From contig CAKOHE010000112.1 in the NCBI GenBank assembly GCA_934047225.1, positions 103,293-167,292 of the forward strand: a stretch of DNA of 64,000 bases, written 5' to 3'. The translations under genes and the position numbers were made by a program. Shown piece after piece: positions 56,131 to 64,000 of this stretch. Each line of letters starts with the position of its first letter. Within the stretch, counting starts at the first letter, position 1. The stretch comes from Ypsolopha sequella. Its lineage: Eukaryota; Arthropoda; Insecta; Lepidoptera; Ypsolophidae. The notes beneath the pieces are model-generated. The model saw only the letters and a list, made by a program, of their open reading frames with translations, was not told the DNA's origin and did not search any database.

Positions 56131-56729
56131 CACTAGAGTGGACGCGTGGGCTACAGGTGTAGACCAGGGTATATTATTGGTGCTTCTTTCTCAAACGCGT
56201 CACACTACTGCGCTATTCTTCCGTGTATTCCTCTACTATGGACCCCCGCGTCGCTCAGTAGCGTGTCGCTACCCTCAGCACACGGACTTCAGAACAGAAC
56301 GACTAATAAAGTGAATGGGCTGCGTATGTAGCCCGCGCGACCGTTCAAGGAATGTGATAAATCCCTATTATTTATGCAAAAATTGTACTAATATTTTAAG
56401 AGTACTTCATTTTCGTATAATTTTTGCATGTTACATACCGTTCCATAACAAATATACTTAGTATTAATATCTTTTTAGGAAATCATGGCGGCGTCTGCGT
56501 CTCATGTTGATTATTCCAAGTATTCTATTGTTTCGTTAAAAAGTACCTAAAAAATTCATGTTTTTTATTTTTTCATTATTAAACGATAAAAATAAAGATG
56601 ATTATTCATTAAATTAAAAACTTTTTCATTCTACCTAAAGATGACCCACAATATTTGTATTCAAAATGGGCTACACATGTACCCCGCGCGACCGTTTCAG
56701 GAGTCAATTTGGGCGCGCCTACTCTAGTG
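56131..56729. mobile_element. piggyBac-type MITE inserted in mariner
   Basis: Flanked by TTAA on both sides (56127-56130 and 56730-56733), with ends CACTAGAGTGGACGCG and inverted CGCGCCTACTCTAGTG. Inner inverted parts include GGGCTACA.GTGTA and GCGCGACCG. It is 599 bp with no transposase. Removing it with one TTAA rejoins the mariner N-terminus in frame. Confidence 0.9.
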
Positions 56730-56800
56730 TTAATAACCGCGCGCAATTCAATGTTATCCATTTTCGACAATACTCTACGACAGACTCCAGGCAAAAGAGT

Positions 56801-57651
56801 TCCAATTTAAAAAACAAAAGATAATCAAATTGTTTCCTTTTTTAATCTAATAAATATTCCAGCTTTAACAGCCAGTATTTACTTTTTTTGATTCTGAAGC
56901 GGCAGGCAAACATAGGTACCTAATTTTGATGAGAATCAAAAACATCACAAACCAGAGGATCCAGGTCAAACGTGTAATATACAATTATAAGTCCTAAAAA
57001 TATTGATAGATTTGATAGGACTAGAGAAATACAAATACAGTACGGGCGAAGCCGTGGTCAAAGTATTTAAAGCAAAATCTATTGATTAAAATTACAGTTG
57101 CCACAAAATAAGAGGCCCGTTTTGACAGATAAGAACGACCATAGAATATTACTTTACATGTAATAAATGAAACGGTTAACAAATAATTATTAACTTATTG
57201 GGTTTAAAGAAAATAAATAAACGTTTTTTAATTATCACGGAACATATTTCAAGTACTATTTTCACGCATATTCCAAAATAAAATGCAATTTTGAATTACT
57301 ACACAATGTCTCAAAAACAGTTACATTCTCAGTCAATTTTTTCTTAATAATAGTGTTGTAACCAGATAATCGCCTAATTTCACGGACTCAATTCGATTCC
57401 ACGTGAAAATAATTAACTTGTTTTAATATTGATAAAATAATTGTAATGATCTGTAATTAGCTTTTGTGAGACCAGTAAACAAAAAACCAAGTTTAAATTT
57501 CCTTTTTTTTTTTTGCAAATATATACTTTTTAGATTTGAACATTTGCATGTATTTGTAACGGTGTCGCGTATACCGAAAAATATAATATAATAATTGTGC
57601 TAAATAATGTTACATACCACTTAGCTTTTAAACTTATAGTTTACAAAAACA

Positions 57652-57683
<32 letters not shown>

Positions 57684-58905
57684 AAAAACATGCATTTATT
57701 GCTTAAAGTCCCATTTTTTTTTATTAATGAATTGGTTTACAGGCAGTTTTCCATAAATCATCCTATCAATAGACAGATTGGCTGGTAAGAAATATGGCAG
57801 TATTTTTTTTTATAAGGCATAGAGCAATTTTTTCATCTTGAAGCCTACATATTTTTCTTACTGGCCAGTATTTTATATCTATCAACGCTCAGACCTCTAT
57901 CTAATTTGAGGTCAGTAAAGTACAACATTACAAAATATTACTGGCACGTAAGAATTTCCATTTCAGATTCTTTTCGTAGAGAAAAAAATAATAAATTAAA
58001 AGCTGGTTTTAGCACCCGAAATATCTTTCTATCACCATATTGGAAGTCGTTGTGCTCCCGTTTGTTTTAGTGTTTTTTTCTTGTGACTTTAGGTTTTACT
58101 TTTGAACTGTTTATATTTTCTTTCACGTTGACTTCGGCAATTATGTTTATTCTAGAAATTAAAACCAATAAACTTGAAAATATTTCAAACGATAACAAAC
58201 TCATAATATTTTGAATCGATTTCTCGTGAGAATCGGTTGACATAGTTACCGATTTGCATGGTTCACATCCATAGATACGTTGCGATGACATATGTCAAAA
58301 CGGACCTATTACATTGTGACTACTTTAGTCTTGATTTTTTACCCGATCGCGTAGACTTACCGACAAAGCGCTTCTAGTCCATAAGCAATAAACAGCATTA
58401 TCCAGCTAGTGCTTAAGACGAGGCCTTCCATAGACGCACAGCCGCTTTGCAATTATAACCAATAGACTAACTTTCATAAAGTTGAAAATCGCGTGCGCCA
58501 AAATGCGCGCGAAACGATTTAGAACGAGTCTAATTTTAAGATTAAAATCGACTAAAATTACAATATTGCATTTAAGTCATTTTTGAACTTGCAATGGTTA
58601 ATAAACAAGATTTTCGTATTTATAGTAAAATATGACACAAAAATCAAACGGATTAAACACAAAACCAAAAAAACACTCAAAAAGAGACTATTTTCAAAAA
58701 CAAAATCTATCGGGCGAAAGTTTTCCAATTAGGTAACGCTACATACAAAGGCAAGATAAAGGTGTGAAAAAACCATAAACATATAATAACGTTTCATATT
58801 CATTGCGTCTGTGGTAGATTCATTCAGTACAATCATTCAAAAACTGTTGAAAAAGGAAGGCCTCCTCTTAAGGCTATTCCTTTACTTGCCGTCCTCCGTT
58901 ATTTA
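56801..58905. other. unassigned AT-rich sequence
   Basis: 57649-57680 is a TA microsatellite. A 74-codon minus frame at 58067-58291 has no recognisable domain, signal or flanking gene structure. No gene can be supported. Confidence 0.4.
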
Positions 58906-58941
58906 TTTATTTTATTTATTTATTTATTTATTTATTTACTT
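58906..58941. repeat. TTTA microsatellite
   Basis: About nine ATTT units, some irregular. Confidence 0.9.
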
Positions 58942-59137
58942 TAATTAAAACGGACAAACCAACTACAATAATTCAAGATAGTAACACAAACATAAAATGT
59001 TTGTTATGTCCTTTGAAGGAAATATGGGGTTCTTACCAGGAAAATATACAATAAAGGTGTACTTATGTTGAGAATATATCACCCATAAAAAGATAGCGAA
59101 TATAAGGATAACCCTCTCTCCACCAACAATTGTCATT

Positions 59138-59230
59138 TTTAGGGCTCCGTAGTCAACAAGAAACCCTTATAGTTTCACCATGTTCGTTCGTTGTCTGTCC
59201 GTCTGTCTATCCGTGGCTTAGCTCAGAGAC
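59138..59230. repeat. dispersed GGGCTCCGTAGT repeat scrap
   Basis: TTAGGGCTCCGTAGTCAACA, then GTCTGTCCGTCTGTC. Related scraps lie near 20600, 44640 and 61800. Confidence 0.5.
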
Positions 59231-59283
59231 TCTTAGTACTTCACGCCAACAAAATGGTAAAACAAAATCTTGAAAAAAAATTG

Positions 59284-60067
59284 TTTTAGTGTACCCTTCT
59301 TACACCTAAGTAGCGATATTTTAGTGTACCCTTCTTACACGTAAAGTAGCGATATTTTAGTGTACCCTTCTTACACGTAAAGTAGCGATATTTTAGTGTA
59401 CCCTTCTTACACCTAAGTAGCGATATTTTAGTGTACCCTTCTTACACGTAAAGTAGCGATATTTTAGTGTACCCTACTTACACGTAAAGTAGCGATATTT
59501 TAGTGTACCCTTCTTACACCTAAGTAGCGATATTTTAGTGTACCCTTCTTACACCTAAGTAGCGATATTTTAGTGTACCCTACTTACACGTAAAGTAGCG
59601 ATATTTTAGTGTACCCTACTTACACGTAAAGTAGCGATATTTTAGTGTACCCTTCTTACACGTAAAGTAGCGATATTTTAGTGTACCCTTCTTACACGTA
59701 AAGTAGCGATATTTTAGTGTACCCTTCTTACACGTAAAGTAGCGATATTTTTTAGTGTTCTCCGGTATGGGTTCGGGCGGCTGATTGGATTTTACCTTGT
59801 ATAATATATATTTTACCTATCATTTTAATCGTAAATATATTGCTACATAAATTAAATAAACCTTTAATTTAGTTCATGTACATTTATTATTTTATTACAT
59901 ATATTTTCTTTATTAGATTAAATTTGACGTGTAAAAAGTGTATTTATCTATACCGGCTTTGCAAAATAAACTATTTGAATTTGAATTTGAATTTGAATGT
60001 ACCCTTCTTACACGTAAAGTAGCGATATTTTTAGTGTACCCTTCTTACACGTAAAGTAGCGATATTT
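59284..60067. repeat. 36/37-bp minisatellite, ~15 copies, interrupted
   Basis: Unit TTTTAGTGTACCCTTCTTAC, ACGTAAAGTAGCGATA, with variants CCTAAG (36 bp) and CCTACTT. Thirteen copies lie left of, and two right of, a 242-bp retroelement tail (59757-59998). Confidence 0.93.
59757..59998 (+). mobile_element. non-LTR 3' tail inside the minisatellite
   Basis: Starts TCTCCGGTATGGGTTCGGGC and ends AATAAACTA then four TTTGAA repeats. Same family as 7090-9130 without the fold-back insertion. A TAGTGT/TGTACC overlap marks the junctions, so only the last ~240 bp of a retroelement was inserted here. Confidence 0.85.
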
Positions 60068-60761
60068 TTTTTTCTCGTCTATCCCATGGTGTGGGGTATC
60101 GTTGGATAGATCTTTCAAAAATATTGTAAGTATGTGACTTTGATACGATACGTAGCCTCTGTTTATCTGACTCAGGTGTTGTTTATCAAGATAAACGGAT
60201 CTCGTGAGTCTGTTAACAATATTGATACACTGAAGGTTATCATACTCATTTCATAATCCGAATTCCATTTATGTAAATAGAACCTTCAATAGCTACCTGC
60301 CTTTCTAATAGCGAGTTTACCAGACCGTTAAACGATTTCTGATTTCCAGTAACTCATTACTAGCTTAGCAAAGAACTCGATTCGGCTACACACATCCCTA
60401 AAGTTTCCAATCGTATTAGCAGGGGTGGCTCACCCTCTTCGTAGAGGGTGGAAATATTCACACATTTATACTTGCACCACTACATACGCAGTTGCGCAAA
60501 TCTACATTTTCATGGTACGAGTCATTTATAGCACCGTGCAAACATGTGCTTTATTAGCGAAATATAGAGGTTCAATTCCCTAATTCCAGGGGTTACATAT
60601 TTGATGAATTTTATACGGGAAGGATAAAGGGTTATTTTTGTGCAGCTGACAGAGGCACATAATATTCAGACATACAGTTGTGAGTACAGTGCGACAAGGG
60701 ATTTTTGGCGCGTGGCTCGGTTGCGGCCAAAATCAGAACTAATGCCGCTGTCCTTTAAAAC
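60068..60761. other. unassigned sequence
   Basis: No gene or repeat recognised. Confidence 0.4.
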
Positions 60762-61236
60762 TTAAGGCGATTACCGTCGCCAAATTAGCAGCTCGATGTT
60801 TGTCTGTACGAATATCAACGGAAATTACATTGAAATAACGTTCATATCAGTGCACAATGCGTGGTGGCTGTTACGACGCTCGCTGCGTCCTTGATAGGGC
60901 AAAATAGGAGAAAATAATACTTTTCACATGGACGTGATTGTTCGATTGAATAATTCTATGTTATATTTATAGCTATCAAGTTTATCTATTTATCAAAGCA
61001 TACATGAATTAAATCGCCTAAGCCGCTTAGGAGCAGTAGGGAATTCAAGCCAAAAAAACACCATTTAGTTAAAACAATTTTTCATGTAGAAGTTTTGGTG
61101 GTACGAAAAAGAAAAATGTTGCATATGTTATCCTAGAGTTGATAATCCATAATACATTTTTTCAATATTTTTGGTTTGGCCATAAAAGAGGAGTAGGCTT
61201 TAGAAAGTACCCATTTGGCGATATTAAGGGCCTTAA
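60762..61236. repeat. TTAA-ended MITE, family A, left-half copy
   Basis: TTAAGGCGATTACCGTCGCC to AAGGGCCTTAA. Co-linear with 5940-6404 along its length; slightly more diverged. Confidence 0.75.
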
Positions 61237-61865
61237 CCCTTGTTTCACAGCTGCGCCCCCCTGTCATCTACGCACCAAAAGAACCTTGTCGCACTATACA
61301 CCCGCAACAGAAATAGAGCAAGTATGATATATAGTAAAGTACATTAATACACTGACATGGTCAGAAGATGTGAACATCCGTGGTGATTCATCAGCAGAGT
61401 CAGGGAAATTTTAATGTTCATTCGTTTGCAAGATGCATCATGCAAACAAGCGAAAAAGCAAAGTTTTTGTCGTCAAAACCAAAGATATAAGAGTTCCGTA
61501 TTGAATATCTACCGTTAAAACATGAACTTATTCCATTTGCAGTTATGAAGAACTAAGTTAACTTGACACTTACGATCTATTCAATTCTATGTATCTAAAG
61601 GGTCTAATTAAGTTGGTAGTTTATAACTTCTCAAATAATTTAATATATGGGTAGTTTTTTTTATGCGTGTGTTATAATTATAATATAAAATATCTACCTG
61701 TGAACGAAATTTCAAGTTTCTCAGACAACTAAAAGTACCCTATTTTCATGGTGAATAAATTTGTATAGAATTGGTTATGTAAAGGGCAATAACTTTTTTG
61801 GGTTCCGTAGTACCTAAAAAAAGGTACAAAAGGAACCTTTATGGTGATACGAGTCACTCGTAAAC
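61237..61865. other. unassigned; repeat scrap at the right edge
   Basis: 61795-61860 has GGGTTCCGTAGTACC and GTACAAAAGGAACC, the dispersed repeat seen near 59140. Otherwise nothing is recognised. Confidence 0.4.
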
Positions 61866-62537
61866 ATTCTGAGCTACTCCAGATCATCGTTGGACCTGCT
61901 CCGAAGCCAGGAGGTATTTCATCCCCTGGCACACAGCATTGAGCGATGCGTGCATGACATCCGGCGGGAGGGCCGTGACGTGAGACTGTTCTGGCTGAGG
62001 GCACACGTTGGCACGCCTGGAAACGAACGCGCGGACGAGCTGGCTAAAGACGCTGCCCTCCACAAAAAGTCCTCGGCCGATTATGATGCCATCCCCACCT
62101 CCTATATCAAAAGGACCATACGGGAGGGAACTGTCCTGAAGTGGCAGTGCAGGTACGACTCCACAAGTACGGGGGGAGTTACAAAGGCCTTCCTACCAGA
62201 TGTGGCTCTAGCACATAGCATCATAAGGAAGGTCAAGTTAACTCCCCCGATCGTACAAGCCCTCACAGGGTATGGAGGTTTTGCGTCGTACCTGCACAGA
62301 TTCAAACTGAAGGACAGTCCTGCTTGCGTATGTGATCCTGAGGTGGAGGAAACGATATGGCACATAATTTTTGATTGTCCGAGGTTCGGTTTGTGGAGGG
62401 CTAACCTAAAGATGGTAATTGACACTACATTTAAGAAAGAAAAGCTGCCGGAGATAATAGCAGATGGAGAGCAGAGGGATGCTCTCCTTAAATACTTAGA
62501 CGCGGTAGTAAGATGTGCGTCCAAAAGAAATAAATAG
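61866..62537 (+). CDS. R1-clade non-LTR retrotransposon, RNase H and C-terminal zinc motif
   Basis: The 3' end of a non-LTR ORF2, 5'-truncated near 61866. The marked Met (61890) is internal, since SRSSLDLL precedes it in frame. The RNase H end reads LFWLRAHVGTPGNERADELA (34-52 counted from that Met, with H39 and D49). A C-x-C...H...C cluster follows: CVCDPEVEETIWHIIFDC (146-163). RNase H plus a terminal CCHC places it in the R1/TRAS/I-like group. The frame is open to its stop, but RT and endonuclease are missing, so it is a dead-on-arrival copy. Confidence 0.85.
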   Translation: MLSYSRSSLDLLRSQEVFHPLAHSIERCVHDIRREGRDVRLFWLRAHVGTPGNERADELAKDAALHKKSSADYDAIPTSYIKRTIREGTVLKWQCRYDSTSTGGVTKAFLPDVALAHSIIRKVKLTPPIVQALTGYGGFASYLHRFKLKDSPACVCDPEVEETIWHIIFDCPRFGLWRANLKMVIDTTFKKEKLPEIIADGEQRDALLKYLDAVVRCASKRNK

Positions 62538-62885
62538 GATTTAAGATTTTATATATTAGTATTAATGAAAATTGTTTTAATTATTGTTATTTGAAATTGT
62601 AATACGAATTGAATTTATTGAATTTATATATTTTAATGTCTTAATTGAATTGAAATTATTAGATTATTTTGTATTATTTAATTGATTTAATGTTAAAATT
62701 AGAAAACTGTTATGTAGATAAGCAAAATAGTCTCGGGGGGCTCCTCAGTCCATGTTAATATAAGTAGCGTCATATGAATATGAATATGAATATATGTGTA
62801 AAGTTAACAAATAAAACTATGTAAAAAAATAAGATAACAAAAAAAATATATATGAACATAAAAAAAATATATATATATATATATA
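62538..62885 (+). repeat. 3' UTR of the R1-clade element and spacer
   Basis: AT-rich; TATGAA repeats at 62775-62795 probably mark the element's end. A TA-rich microsatellite (62868-62885) leads into the Tc1 end. Confidence 0.5.
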
Positions 62886-64000
62886 CAGTAGTGGTCACAT
62901 AATTACAGACACTTAAATCATATTAAAATAACTAAGCTATTCCTCTCTATATTTTTTATCAGACTACCATTGGAACTTGCTACACAATTTAAATATATTT
63001 GTGTAGGTATTGTGTAGTGTTAAAACGAAATATTATCAACAACATTCGTCTGTTCCTAATTTTTTATTCGGTTTATCCTAATTGCAAGCAGTATAAACTT
63101 AACAGAGATATGGCCATATAATTAAAGACACTCCATTTGCTTAGAAGAAATAAAAAAAATATTGTTGTTATTTAAAATTATCTTTATTACAAAAAATTCC
63201 CAACAAATTTATAAAACATTCCAGTACGTATCAATATTTGGTCGCATGTCCTTTGGCAGAAATTACAGCACGACATCTGTTGGACATGGAAGCGATCAAT
63301 TTTGTACAAGCTCCTACCGGAATTTGCTCCCATGCTTCTGTAAAGGCTGTGTAAAGTTGATCGACGTTCGATGTCCGGTTTGTCGCCACTGTCTTCTTCA
63401 CCTGGTACCACAAATTTTCTATGGGATTTAAATCCGGGCTGTAAGGGGGCCAAACCAAAACTGTCACGCACTGGTTCCTTAAGAAGTCTTTTACTATTTT
63501 TGCAGTGTGTTTCGGATCATTATCCTGTTGGAAAGTCCAAATGACCGATAAATTTTGCTCGGCGTAGGGCAGCATGGCTTGTTCTAAAATATTCTTGTAC
63601 CCGAATTTATCTATGTTGCCTTCTATTTTCCTGACAGGTCCTACACCAAGTCCTGAAAAGCAGCCCCACACTTTGATTTTTCCGCCCCCATGTTTGACTA
63701 CTTTCTTGGTATACTTTGGATCCATTTCTTCGTTTGGGGGGCGCCTAACATATTGTTTTCCATCAGAATTAATCATATTAATTTTTGTTTCATCAGAAAA
63801 GAGCACTTGTTTCCACTCTCGTTCAGTCCAGTGTTGATATTTTTTAGCAAACGCTAATCTTGCCTTAGCATTTTGCTTTTTCAAAAGTGGCACCTTTCGA
63901 GACACTCTTCCGTACAAGTTTGCCTCACATAGTCTCCGTCTAATTGTTCTTGCAGACACATCCTTCGACCCTCCTGCACCAAACAACTCCGAACGTATCA
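62886..64000 (-). mobile_element. Tc1-type transposon, right part cut by the window edge
   Basis: The left end CAGTAGTGGTCACATAATTA follows a TA at 62884-62885, as expected for Tc1/mariner. The transposase gene lies inward on the minus strand. The other terminal repeat is outside the window. Confidence 0.85.
63231..64000 (-). CDS. Tc1 transposase, C-terminal ~255 residues
   Basis: The frame is open from a stop at 63231 to the window edge (IRSELFGAGGSKD precedes; no stop is seen). Motifs: VSARTIRRRL (end of the DNA-binding region), VLFSDETKIN, WTFQQDNDPKHT and WPPYSPDLNPIENLWYQVKK. The catalytic triad is Asp, Asp, Glu with 34 residues between the last two, the Tc1 DD34E signature. The enzyme cuts and rejoins the element at TA sites. 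No defect is visible, so an active copy is possible, but the N-terminus lies beyond the window. Confidence 0.93.
   Translation of the reverse strand, partial: IRSELFGAGGSKDVSARTIRRRLCEANLYGRVSRKVPLLKKQNAKARLAFAKKYQHWTEREWKQVLFSDETKINMINSDGKQYVRRPPNEEMDPKYTKKVVKHGGGKIKVWGCFSGLGVGPVRKIEGNIDKFGYKNILEQAMLPYAEQNLSVIWTFQQDNDPKHTAKIVKDFLRNQCVTVLVWPPYSPDLNPIENLWYQVKKTVATNRTSNVDQLYTAFTEAWEQIPVGACTKLIASMSNRCRAVISAKGHATKY

Larger units (their letters stand above)
54951..56800 (-). pseudogene. mariner transposase, broken
   Basis: On the minus strand the protein starts MDNIELRAVI (about 56761) and, once the piggyBac-type MITE at 56131-56729 is skipped, continues NLCLKNFTTERVNQYLQ and YYTVARWNAEFKR (helix-turn-helix region). 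Then LDPDRFLVR, MTTMDETF (first catalytic Asp), a six-fold 75-bp expansion, FWDSEGVVIIDYLNHG, FHQDNAR (second Asp) and PYSLDLAPSDFYLFPKLKDY (third Asp), ending at 55025. The last half is split over two frames. The downstream end near 54953 (GGGGCGTTTAATAAAAAGTG, TGAGAATG) looks like a mariner terminal repeat; the other end is not found. Not functional. Confidence 0.87.

Noticed and set aside
58067..58291. 74-codon minus-strand gene
   Set aside because: No domain, codon pattern, splice structure or neighbour supports it; the length is expected by chance in AT-rich DNA.

Overview
The window is animal nuclear DNA, most likely from a moth or butterfly. It is AT-rich and intron-bearing, and almost every recognisable coding segment belongs to a transposable element: Jockey-superfamily, RTE, R1-clade and RLE-type non-LTR retrotransposons, a Copia LTR element, a Penelope-like element, Tc1, mariner, P/THAP9-like and Mutator-like transposases, hAT- and piggyBac-type MITEs, and tRNA-derived SINEs. 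The Lepidoptera assignment rests on the repeat mix and short recurrent repeats that look familiar from moth genomes. No search was run, and I found no unambiguous host protein-coding gene.

Layout. 1-9.4 kb: a decayed non-LTR copy, a TTAA-ended MITE, an 11-copy 128-bp satellite, further MITEs, and a fold-back element that carries an RTE fragment and itself sits in another retroelement tail. 9.4-11.7 kb: a non-LTR 3' end split by a Penelope-like element with a 12-bp target duplication. 12.7-16.6 kb: an endonuclease relic, a tRNA-SINE, and a decayed element encoding a Mutator-like transposase and a YqaJ-like nuclease, split by a hAT MITE. 18-24.6 kb: mostly unassigned sequence with SINEs, a second fold-back copy and a long perfect palindrome. 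24.8-29.2 kb: a full-length Copia element with identical LTRs and an intact 1301-codon gag-pol. 29.4-31.1 kb: a TIR element with no recognised transposase. 31.5-41.6 kb: a multi-exon P-element/THAP9-like transposase gene, broken by stops and frameshifts, with a duplicated exon, a 29-copy 81-bp minisatellite in one intron, a non-LTR insertion in another and several MITEs. 42-52 kb: MITEs, Penelope pieces, RTE tails, a candidate two-exon minus-strand transcript, and a nested pair of TIR elements, the inner one carrying mirror-symmetric subterminal motifs. 52.5-54.6 kb: a 5'-truncated RLE-type retrotransposon with an intact 656-codon ORF and a 15-bp target duplication. 54.7-56.8 kb: a mariner broken by a piggyBac-type MITE and by a 75-bp internal tandem expansion. 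58.9-64 kb: minisatellite, MITE, the 3' end of an R1-clade element, and a Tc1 element running off the window.

How the parts relate. There is no operon or pathway here. The value of the window is its insertion stratigraphy: several insertions can be read with target duplications, or with an empty-site copy elsewhere in the window, giving relative ages. The elements most likely to be young are the Copia element (identical LTRs), the RLE element (open ORF, perfect target duplication) and the Tc1 element (open frame to the window edge).
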